A DNA stretch of 32,939 nt from an uncultured Flavobacteriia bacterium. Its GTDB lineage: Bacteria; Bacteroidota; Bacteroidia; Flavobacteriales_D; Crocinitomicaceae. Every line of letters begins with the position of its first letter. The first letter of the stretch is position 1. The stretch spans positions 1-32,939 of the forward strand of contig CAIQQH010000010.1 of the NCBI GenBank assembly GCA_903873915.1, given 5' to 3'. This document shows, in pieces, positions 24,888 to 32,939 of this stretch. The notes under the pieces are model-generated. The model saw nothing but the letters and a program-made list of their open reading frames with translations. It was not told the origin of the DNA and made no database searches. The position numbers were made by a program, and so were the translations under genes.

Positions 24888-24931
24888 GTCTCCTCTGCAC
24901 GTAAAATTCAATTCTCACACGTTCAAATCGC

Positions 24932-24939
24932 TATCTTTG
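24932..24939 (+). promoter_or_regulatory. -7 promoter box for paaG-paaH
   Basis: TATCTTTG (TAnnTTTG) lies 15 bp before the paaG ATG, in the 67-bp gap after the WYL gene. No clear -33 TTG at the normal distance. Confidence 0.45.
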
Positions 24940-24954
24940 TAAAAATAGTGAGCA

Positions 24955-25728
24955 ATGGAAATTTTGATCAAGCACACCAATGGTGTCTGTGAACTCCGAT
25001 TGAATCGCCCGGGCGTTTTCAATTCATTCAATAAGGAAATGGCTATGCAGCTGCAACGAGCTCTGGATGCCTGTGATTTGGATGAGACAGTGCGTGCCAT
25101 CGTGATCACTGGAGAAGGGAAAGCGTTCTGTGCAGGGCAAGATTTAGCCGAAGCAATGGACCCCGAAGGACCTGAATTGCAAACCATTGTCCGCGATCAT
25201 TACAATCCAATCATTGAACGTATACGAACGATTGAAAAGCCGATCATCGCAGCCGTGAATGGTGTAGCAGCAGGCGCAGGTGCAAACATTGCTTTGGCAT
25301 GTGACATTACTATTGCCAAGAAAAGCGCTTCATTCATACAAGCATTTTCTAAAATTGGTTTGATCCCTGATTCTGGCGGGACATACTTTCTTCCGCGAAT
25401 CATCGGGATGCAAAAAGCCATGGCATTGATGATGACTGGCGATAAAGTTTCTGCAGATCAAGCCGTAGAATTAAATATGATCTACAAATCTGTAGAAGAT
25501 GATGACTTTGAAAATGAAGTCAACCAATTTGCAGAAACGATTGCAAAAATGCCAACTCGCGGTCTTGGTTTGACCAAGAAAGCAATCAATGCAAGTTTTT
25601 CCAACACCTTAACAGAACAACTCGCACTCGAAGAAAGACTTCAAACTGAGGCTGGAGCGACCTACGATTTCCGTGAGGGTGTCAATGCCTTCCTTGAAAA
25701 GAGAAAACCTGAATTTAAGGGTCATTAA
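24955..25728 (+). CDS. paaG: Enoyl-CoA hydratase/isomerase, PaaG-like
   Basis: A 257-aa crotonase-fold enzyme that matches PaaG, the 1,2-epoxyphenylacetyl-CoA isomerase, closely along its whole length: LRLNRPGVFNSFNKEM, FCAGQDLAEA (oxyanion-hole region), AAVNGVAAGAGANIALACDI, ASFIQAFSKIGLIPDSGGT with the catalytic-type Asp139, and YDFREGVNAFLEKRKPEFKG at the end. The Asp in LIPDSGG is the PaaG-type acid; the Glu used by ordinary enoyl-CoA hydratases is not at the usual first position. It precedes a 3-hydroxyacyl-CoA dehydrogenase by 18 bp. The epoxidase genes paaABCDE are not in the window, so a more general beta-oxidation role is possible, and the symbol rests on sequence likeness. Confidence 0.85.
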   Translation: MEILIKHTNGVCELRLNRPGVFNSFNKEMAMQLQRALDACDLDETVRAIVITGEGKAFCAGQDLAEAMDPEGPELQTIVRDHYNPIIERIRTIEKPIIAAVNGVAAGAGANIALACDITIAKKSASFIQAFSKIGLIPDSGGTYFLPRIIGMQKAMALMMTGDKVSADQAVELNMIYKSVEDDDFENEVNQFAETIAKMPTRGLGLTKKAINASFSNTLTEQLALEERLQTEAGATYDFREGVNAFLEKRKPEFKGH

Positions 25729-25746
25729 TTTATACAACGTTCGACT

Positions 25747-26904
25747 ATGAAAATTGGAGTCTTAGGAGCAGGTACAATGGGGGCAGGAATCGCTCAGGTT
25801 GCTGCACAAAACGGCCATGCTGTGGTATTGGTTGATGTCAACCAAACAGTGCTTGATACAGCGAAAAATAGCCACATCAAAATGATCAATCGATTGGGAG
25901 AGAAAGGGAGCATTACTCAAGCCGAATGTGATCAAATACTTGGTTCATTTTATTACTCCACGTCCATGGAGGATTTTAAGGACTGCGAATTGGTCATTGA
26001 GGCAATCATCGAGGATTTGGCAGTTAAGCACAGTGTTTTTTCACAAATGGAAAACATCGTGAGCAACGCGTGTATTTTAGCGAGCAATACTTCTTCACTT
26101 TCTATTGCATCTATTGGTTCTGTGTTGAAGAAAGCTGAGCGCATGATCGGCATTCATTTCTTTAATCCAGCACCTTTGATGCCTTTGGTGGAGATTATTC
26201 CTGCTGTTCAAACATCCGCTGAAACTGTTGAGATAGTTACCAATTTAATTTCCTCATGGAAAAAAACTCCTGTAGTATGCAAAGACACGCCTGGATTTAT
26301 AGTAAACCGTGTAGCTCGACCTTTCTATGGTGAAGCATTGCGCATTTATGAAGAGGGCATTGCAGATTTTGCTACAATCGATTGGGCAATGACATCGATA
26401 GGTGGATTTAAAATGGGACCATTCACCTTGATGGATTACATTGGCAATGATATCAATTATGCGGTAACAGAATCCGTTTTTCAATCCTTCTATTACGACC
26501 CAAGATTTAAACCTTCATTTACCCAAAAGCGCCACAAGGAGGCTGGATATTTCGGGCGAAAATCAGGTCGAGGATACTATGACTATTCAGATGGAGCGGT
26601 ATTGCCATCACCCAATGAAGATCCGGAATTGGGAAAATACATCTTTGAACGCATTCTTGTCATGCTGATTAATGAAGCCGCTGATGCTGTTTTTATGAAT
26701 GTAACGAATGCCGAAGGAGTTGACCTTGCCATGACCAAAGGTGTCAATTATCCCAAAGGACTATTGAGATGGGCCGATGAGATCGGTTTAGACGAAGTCC
26801 TATTAAAAATCGAAGATTTATTTTCAGAATATGGCGAGGATCGCTACAGACCGAATCCCCTTTTACGAAAACTTGCTCGGGCAAACCAAAAGTTTCACGC
26901 ATAA
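25747..26904 (+). CDS. 3-hydroxyacyl-CoA dehydrogenase, PaaH-like
   Basis: A 385-aa NAD+-dependent dehydrogenase that oxidises 3-hydroxyacyl-CoA. The Rossmann loop GVLGAGTMGAGIAQVAAQNG is at residues 3-22. VIEAIIEDLAVKHSVF and ASNTSSLSIASI follow, then the catalytic HFFNPAPLMPLVEII (His at about 138) and KDTPGFIVNRVARPFYGEAL opening the C-terminal dimerisation domain. The second dehydrogenase repeat (about 290-380) ends in GLLRWADEIGLDEVL. This two-part C-terminus, longer than the 280-aa 3-hydroxybutyryl-CoA dehydrogenases, fits PaaH-type enzymes of Bacteroidetes. It lies 18 bp behind paaG and ends at a strong hairpin shared with eno. Phenylacetate catabolism is likely but other acyl-CoA substrates cannot be excluded. 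Confidence 0.88.
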   Translation: MKIGVLGAGTMGAGIAQVAAQNGHAVVLVDVNQTVLDTAKNSHIKMINRLGEKGSITQAECDQILGSFYYSTSMEDFKDCELVIEAIIEDLAVKHSVFSQMENIVSNACILASNTSSLSIASIGSVLKKAERMIGIHFFNPAPLMPLVEIIPAVQTSAETVEIVTNLISSWKKTPVVCKDTPGFIVNRVARPFYGEALRIYEEGIADFATIDWAMTSIGGFKMGPFTLMDYIGNDINYAVTESVFQSFYYDPRFKPSFTQKRHKEAGYFGRKSGRGYYDYSDGAVLPSPNEDPELGKYIFERILVMLINEAADAVFMNVTNAEGVDLAMTKGVNYPKGLLRWADEIGLDEVLLKIEDLFSEYGEDRYRPNPLLRKLARANQKFHA

Positions 26905-26905
26905 A

Positions 26906-26930
26906 AAAAGTCCGCACGAAGCGGACTTTT
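26906..26930. terminator. Bidirectional intrinsic terminator between paaH and eno
   Basis: A perfect 10-bp stem, AAAAGTCCGC (26906-26915) and GCGGACTTTT (26921-26930), with a 5-base loop. A-rich on the left and T-rich on the right, it works in both directions, 2 bp after the paaH stop and 17 bp after the eno stop. Confidence 0.9.
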
Positions 26931-26946
26931 CACAATTGGTATAGAC

Positions 26947-29330
<2,384 letters not shown>

Positions 29331-29344
29331 CGGATTATTTTTGG

Positions 29345-29352
29345 CAAAGTTA
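29345..29352 (-). promoter_or_regulatory. -7 promoter box for carA-eno
   Basis: TAACTTTG on the minus strand (TAnnTTTG) lies 14 bp upstream of the carA ATG. A TTG (complement of 29376-29378) is 23 bp further up, a long but tolerated spacing. Confidence 0.45.
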
Positions 29353-29380
29353 GGGTTTCGTTTTGTATGAATAATCAATG

Positions 29381-29412
29381 TTAATAAAAAAGGGGAGCAA
29401 AAAGCTCCCCTT
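29381..29412 (-). terminator. Intrinsic terminator of the ribosomal-protein operon
   Basis: A perfect 9-bp stem, AAGGGGAGC and GCTCCCCTT (29390-29398 with 29404-29412), loop of five. On the minus strand it is followed by TTTTTATTAA. It lies 20 bp past the rplQ stop and isolates carA from the upstream operon. Confidence 0.9.
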
Positions 29413-29432
29413 CCTATCTTGTGTAAGAAATA

Positions 29433-30092
29433 TTATTTTTCTTCAGTTGCCTCATCAGTCGATGTAGCATCAGCTTCGGGCTCATCAGAAGACGTTTCTT
29501 CAGCGGCTGGAGCATCCTCAGTAGCCGGAGTTTCCTCAACTACCTCTGCCTCTTCAACAACTTCTGCTTCAACAACCTCAGCTTCATCTGAAACAGCGTC
29601 AACAACTTCAGCGTCAACAGCAGGAGTCGCGTCATCTGAAGCAGCTTCAACGATTGTTGCATCGCCATCTTCTTTTTTACCACCACGACGTGAACGACGT
29701 GTTGTTTTCTTCGCTTTCTCGTTTGTATAGATTTCGTTGAAATCTACCAATTCGATCATACACATTTCAGCATTGTCACCCAAGCGGTAACCCGTGCGGA
29801 TGATACGTGTATATCCACCTTCGCGTTCTGCGATACGTGGAGCTACTTCTCTAAAAAGTTCAGTAACCGCTTCTTTACTTTGAAGGTAGCTAAATACTGT
29901 TCTTCTCGAGTGCGTAGAGTCTGTTTTACTTTTCGTCATCAGTGGCTCAACATAACCTCTTAGCGCTTTTGCTTTTGCTAAAGTGGTGTTGATACATTTA
30001 TGCTGAATGAGCGAACAAGCCATGTTAGATAGCATCGCTTTTCTGTGCGCTGACTTTCTACCTAAATGATTTAGTTTTTTACCGTGTCTCAT
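29433..30092 (-). CDS. rplQ: 50S ribosomal protein L17 with acidic C-terminal extension
   Basis: A 219-aa ribosomal protein of the large subunit near the exit tunnel. Residues 1-125 are the conserved L17 core ([24 protein letters not shown]-like helix, [55 protein letters not shown]). After a short basic patch ([13 protein letters not shown]) comes a long acidic Ala/Glu/Val-rich tail, about 80 residues with [17 protein letters not shown] repeats, not found in E. coli L17 (127 aa). Such tails are common in Bacteroidetes. The gene ends the alpha operon, 20 bp after rpoA and just ahead of the terminator. Nothing suggests a frameshift: the tail is in one frame. Confidence 0.97.
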   Translation of the reverse strand: MRHGKKLNHLGRKSAHRKAMLSNMACSLIQHKCINTTLAKAKALRGYVEPLMTKSKTDSTHSRRTVFSYLQSKEAVTELFREVAPRIAEREGGYTRIIRTGYRLGDNAEMCMIELVDFNEIYTNEKAKKTTRRSRRGGKKEDGDATIVEAASDDATPAVDAEVVDAVSDEAEVVEAEVVEEAEVVEETPATEDAPAAEETSSDEPEADATSTDEATEEK

Positions 30093-30112
30093 CTCAATAT
30101 TTTAATCGATTG

Positions 30113-31105
30113 TTAATCTTTGTCAAGTTTGTATTTCGCAACGTTCATTCCGAAAGAAAGACCCTTATTGTCTACAAGGTCTTCAAGTTCAGTAAGAGAT
30201 TTCTTACCGAAGTTACGGAACTTCAACAAGTCATTCTTATTGTATGAAACGAGATCTCCAAGTGTTTCAACATCGGCTGCTTTAAGGCAGTTCAATGCGC
30301 GTACTGAAAGGTCCATATCAACAAGTTTCGTTTTAAGAAGTTGACGCATGTGCAAAGACGTTTCGTCGAATTCCTCTGTTTCAGCCTTCACCTCACTGTC
30401 AAGCGTAATGCGCTCATCAGAGAATAGCATGAAGTGATGAATCAAAATTTTCGCAGCTTCTTTCAAGGCTTCTTTCGGGAGAATTGAACCATCCGTAGTG
30501 ATGTCAAAAACAAGTTTTTCGTAATCTGTCTTTTGTTCTACGCGGTAGTTCTCAATCGTATATTTCACATTTTTAATTGGTGTGAAAATCGAGTCGATCG
30601 CAACAGTCCCGAATGAAGCATTGGTTTGTTTGTTTTCATCAGCTGGAACATACCCACGACCTTTAACGATCGTCAATTCCATTTCAAGCTTCACAGATGG
30701 TTCCATATTACAGATCACCAACTCTGAGTTAAGCACTTGAAATCCTGATGTAAATTTACCCAAGTCTCCTGCGGTCAATTTATTTTGTCCTGTTACAGAA
30801 ATCACAACAGTTTCATTGTCAGTTCCTTCGATTTGTTGTTTGAAACGCACTTGTTTCAAGTTCAAGATAATCTCAGTTACATCTTCAACGACTCCTTTGA
30901 TTGTTGTGAACTCATGGTCTGCACCTTCAATTTTAATTGATGAGATTGCAAATCCTTCGAGTGAAGACAACAAGATTCTTCTGAGGGAGTTACCAACGGT
31001 AATGCCGTAGCCTGGTTCCAAGGGACGGAATTCAAATTGTCCATGACGTTCGTCGGACTGAATCATTATCACCTTGTCAGGCTTTTGGAAATCTAATATA
31101 GCCAT
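30113..31105 (-). CDS. rpoA: DNA-directed RNA polymerase alpha subunit
   Basis: A 330-aa subunit whose N-terminal domain dimerises and nucleates polymerase assembly and whose C-terminal domain contacts DNA and regulators. The N-terminal part includes [38 protein letters not shown] and [20 protein letters not shown]. The C-terminal domain (about 250-320) carries [24 protein letters not shown] residues, [19 protein letters not shown] and [11 protein letters not shown], the helix-hairpin-helix elements. It lies between rpsD (16 bp) and rplQ (20 bp). Bacteroidetes polymerase reads TAnnTTTG promoters, in line with boxes seen in this window. Confidence 0.98.
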   Translation of the reverse strand: MAILDFQKPDKVIMIQSDERHGQFEFRPLEPGYGITVGNSLRRILLSSLEGFAISSIKIEGADHEFTTIKGVVEDVTEIILNLKQVRFKQQIEGTDNETVVISVTGQNKLTAGDLGKFTSGFQVLNSELVICNMEPSVKLEMELTIVKGRGYVPADENKQTNASFGTVAIDSIFTPIKNVKYTIENYRVEQKTDYEKLVFDITTDGSILPKEALKEAAKILIHHFMLFSDERITLDSEVKAETEEFDETSLHMRQLLKTKLVDMDLSVRALNCLKAADVETLGDLVSYNKNDLLKFRNFGKKSLTELEDLVDNKGLSFGMNVAKYKLDKD

Positions 31106-31121
31106 GTCAGTTCTTTAAAAA

Positions 31122-31730
31122 TTATTTAGAATACAATTCGACGATCAACTGTTCTCTGATGTTTTCAGGAATCATTTCACGCGATGGTGTGCTAAGTACT
31201 TTGCCTGCCATATCAGATGAATTCCAATCAAGCCAGTCAAATTTCTTACTATTTGAAGAAAGGGAAGTAGTAATTGCTTCCAAGCTTTTCGATTTTTCAC
31301 GAACACCAACAACATCACCAATTTTCAATGAGTAAGAAGGGATGTTTACCACCTCACCATTTACTGTAATGTGTTTGTGTGAAACTAACTGACGCGCAGC
31401 GCGACGTGTAGTAGCAACTCCTAAGCGGAACACAGTGTTGTCGAGTCGTGCTTCACACAACTGCAACAAGTTTTCACCTGTAATTCCTTTCATGCTCGAA
31501 GCACGATCAAAAAGATTCGAGAACTGACGCTCTAGAATCCCATAGGTATACTTTGCTTTTTGTTTTTCACCGAGTTGGATTGCATATTCAGATTGCTTTC
31601 CTCCTCTTCTTTTTGACGGACCATGTTGTCCTGGGCCATACGCTCTTCGATCTAACGACTTGTCCGGGCCGAAGATTGGCTCACGGAAACGACGCGCGAT
31701 TTTGGATTTTGGACCTCTATATCTTGCCAT
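31122..31730 (-). CDS. rpsD: 30S ribosomal protein S4
   Basis: A 202-aa primary 16S rRNA-binding protein that organises the small-subunit body and, in several bacteria, represses its own operon. [20 protein letters not shown] opens the protein without the zinc-binding Cys cluster (only one Cys in total, the 'C-minus' form). The S4 RNA-binding domain is in [35 protein letters not shown] and [17 protein letters not shown]. An extra segment ([16 protein letters not shown]) before the end is usual in Bacteroidetes. Upstream lies a 76-bp gap, much longer than other gaps in this operon, containing a structured element that may be the S4 control site. Confidence 0.98.
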   Translation of the reverse strand: MARYRGPKSKIARRFREPIFGPDKSLDRRAYGPGQHGPSKRRGGKQSEYAIQLGEKQKAKYTYGILERQFSNLFDRASSMKGITGENLLQLCEARLDNTVFRLGVATTRRAARQLVSHKHITVNGEVVNIPSYSLKIGDVVGVREKSKSLEAITTSLSSNSKKFDWLDWNSSDMAGKVLSTPSREMIPENIREQLIVELYSK

Positions 31731-31745
31731 ACTATAAATTTATGC

Positions 31746-31790
31746 TAGGGGGTCATGAATTAAGGCTTTCCTTCGATGACCAAATTCCCC
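31746..31790 (-). promoter_or_regulatory. Three-tier stem-loop in the rpsD leader
   Basis: In RNA sense the gap upstream of rpsD folds as GGGG, a five-base bulge AAUUU, GGUCAU, CG, AAGG, loop AAAG, CCUU, AAUUC, AUGACC, CCC. That is nested stems of about 3-4, 6 and 4 bp. It ends about 16 bases before the ATG. Similar leaders bind S4 in other bacteria to stop translation; the role here is inferred from position and pairing. Confidence 0.5.
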
Positions 31791-31806
31791 AACTGTTAAT
31801 AATTAC

Positions 31807-32193
31807 TTATACTCGACGTCTTTTCGGTGGACGACAACCGTTGTGAGGAAGTGGTGTAACATCAATGATTTCGGTTACTTCAATTCCTGAGTTGTGCAAA
31901 GAACGGATAGCTGATTCTCGACCACCTCCAGGACCTTTCACAAACACTTTTACTTTACGTAATCCGAAGTCATGTGCTTCTTTTGCTGCATCTTCGGCTG
32001 ATACCTGTGCAGCATAAGGGGTGTTCTTTTTAGAGCCCCTGAAGCCCATCTTTCCCGCTGATGACCAAGAAATAACTTGACCAGCATTGTTCGTCAAAGA
32101 GATAATTACGTTGTTGAAGGTAGCTTGAATATGCGCTTCACCCATCGCGTCTACTTTGACATTCTTCTTCTTTTTCTGATTAGATTTTGCCAT
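31807..32193 (-). CDS. rpsK: 30S ribosomal protein S11
   Basis: A 128-aa small-subunit platform protein that helps hold mRNA near the Shine-Dalgarno helix. Basic N-terminus ([20 protein letters not shown]) followed by [60 protein letters not shown] and [16 protein letters not shown] at the end, which includes the family signature. It lies 31 bp downstream of rpsM and 76 bp upstream of rpsD. Confidence 0.98.
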   Translation of the reverse strand: MAKSNQKKKKNVKVDAMGEAHIQATFNNVIISLTNNAGQVISWSSAGKMGFRGSKKNTPYAAQVSAEDAAKEAHDFGLRKVKVFVKGPGGGRESAIRSLHNSGIEVTEIIDVTPLPHNGCRPPKRRRV

Positions 32194-32224
32194 TATTTAT
32201 TTTTATTAACTGCGAAAACGCTAA

Positions 32225-32599
32225 TTATTTAGTTGCTTTTTTCTTATTCGCAACTGTTTTTCTTCTACCTTTTCTCGTACGAGAATTGTTCTTGGTGCGT
32301 TGACCCCTCAATGGAAGACCAGATCTGTGACGAATTCCACGCTGACATCCGATATCCATCAATCGCTTGATGTTCAATTGGATTTCAGAACGCAACTGAC
32401 CTTCGGTCTTTACTTCGTTCACTGAATTACGGATAGCAGCAAGCTGATCATCGTTCCATTCTTGAACTTTGACGCTTTCATCAATTCCGTTGTCCTTAAG
32501 GATTTTTTGAGCTCTACTTCTTCCGATTCCGAAGATGTATGTCAAACCAATCACACCTCTTTTGTTTTTTGGTAGATCTATACCTGCAATACGTGCCAT
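32225..32599 (-). CDS. rpsM: 30S ribosomal protein S13
   Basis: A 124-aa small-subunit head protein that contacts P-site tRNA and bridges to the large subunit. [20 protein letters not shown] opens it, then [20 protein letters not shown] (helix-hairpin-helix), [20 protein letters not shown] and [18 protein letters not shown]. Length and motifs are ordinary. It sits 12 bp after rpmJ and 31 bp before rpsK. Confidence 0.98.
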   Translation of the reverse strand: MARIAGIDLPKNKRGVIGLTYIFGIGRSRAQKILKDNGIDESVKVQEWNDDQLAAIRNSVNEVKTEGQLRSEIQLNIKRLMDIGCQRGIRHRSGLPLRGQRTKNNSRTRKGRRKTVANKKKATK

Positions 32600-32611
32600 A
32601 CTTAATACTTA

Positions 32612-32728
32612 TTACCCTTGTCTTTGTTTGAGTTTCGGATTTTTCTTGTTAATCACATAAACCCGTCCTTTTCTTTTCACGATCTTGCAATCTGCAGTTC
32701 GTTTTTTTACTGATGCTCTTACTTTCAT
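32612..32728 (-). CDS. rpmJ: 50S ribosomal protein L36
   Basis: A 38-codon gene too short for most gene finders. Translation gives [20 protein letters not shown], then [18 protein letters not shown]. This is L36 with only one of the usual zinc-ligand cysteines (Cys14), so the metal-free form. Its place between infA (26 bp) and rpsM (12 bp) is the standard one in this operon. Confidence 0.95.
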   Translation of the reverse strand: MKVRASVKKRTADCKIVKRKGRVYVINKKNPKLKQRQG

Positions 32729-32754
32729 CTCTTTACATTTTTACAGGATTCCTC

Positions 32755-32939
32755 CTATTTGTATCTAAAAGTTATTCTTCCTTTAGTTAAATCATATGGT
32801 GACATTTCCACTTTCACACGGTCACCGGGTAAAATCTTGATGTAAAACATCCGCATCTTACCTGAAATATGTGCTGTAATGACATGCCCATTTTCCAATT
32901 CTACTCGAAACATTGCATTCGAAAGTGCTTCGATAATTG
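32755..32939 (-). CDS. infA: Translation initiation factor IF-1 (partial, N-terminus outside window)
   Basis: The last 60 residues of IF-1 (usual length about 72) run off the right edge, so only the first dozen residues are missing. The frame reads [60 protein letters not shown], an S1-type OB-fold with the conserved [14 protein letters not shown] and [10 protein letters not shown] segments. IF-1 blocks the ribosomal A site during initiation. It stands first among the operon genes visible here. Confidence 0.95.
   Translation of the reverse strand, partial: IIEALSNAMFRVELENGHVITAHISGKMRMFYIKILPGDRVKVEMSPYDLTKGRITFRYK

Noticed and set aside
29419..29730. Ser/Ala-rich open frame on the plus strand opposite rplQ
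   Set aside because: It is the antisense of the Glu/Ala-rich tail of L17; the repeats on both strands have the same origin.

Overview
The window comes from a Bacteroidota genome, most likely Flavobacteriales and perhaps near Fluviicola/Crocinitomicaceae (the narrower placement is inference). Four things point there: proteins with type IX secretion (T9SS) C-terminal sorting domains of type A and type B; an infA-rpmJ-rpsM-rpsK-rpsD-rpoA-rplQ block followed by carA and eno; TAnnTTTG-type -7 promoter boxes instead of E. coli-like ones; and RNA polymerase alpha and ribosomal proteins of Bacteroidetes character, including an L17 with a long acidic tail.

Layout. 1-221: a left-facing promoter and leader hairpin leading out of the window. 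222-1220 (-): ATP-dependent phosphofructokinase. 1288-2917 (+): a sigma-70 family (ECF-like) factor overlapping a membrane protein with an anti-sigma-like N-terminus and periplasmic TPRs. 2918-3123: degenerate short repeats. 3124-3510 (-): a small XRE-type regulator. 3511-10317: a visibly AT-richer, accessory-looking stretch. It holds a 46-codon SIR2-like remnant, an unrecognised 193-aa protein coupled to a secreted beta-helix protein, a 1405-aa T9SS adhesin-like protein with ten near-identical 216-bp Ig-like repeats, and a 103-aa orphan. 10353-11372: a secreted LamG-domain protein with an unusual C-terminus. 11373-12128: a repeat- and palindrome-rich spacer followed by an IS200/REP-associated tyrosine transposase. 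12289-15260: a small secreted protein and a T9SS type B protein.

From 15322 on the window is mostly household metabolism: urocanate hydratase (hutU), a convergent AddA/RecB-like helicase-nuclease, an MbnP-like lipoprotein with a MbnH/MauG-like di-haem peroxidase (candidate kynurenine-forming copper system), a conserved Bacteroidetes protein of unknown function beside a WYL-domain regulator, and a paaG-paaH pair of phenylacetate/beta-oxidation enzymes ending at a strong bidirectional terminator. The right end (26947-32939) is entirely on the minus strand. Read in transcription order it is infA (partial), rpmJ, rpsM, rpsK, rpsD, rpoA, rplQ, terminator, carA, eno.

No rRNA, tRNA or CRISPR array was seen. 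The observations most worth following up are the MbnP/MbnH pair, the structured leader upstream of rpsD, the homogenised Ig-like array, the non-canonical secretion tail of the LamG protein, and the transposase sitting beside several different palindromes.
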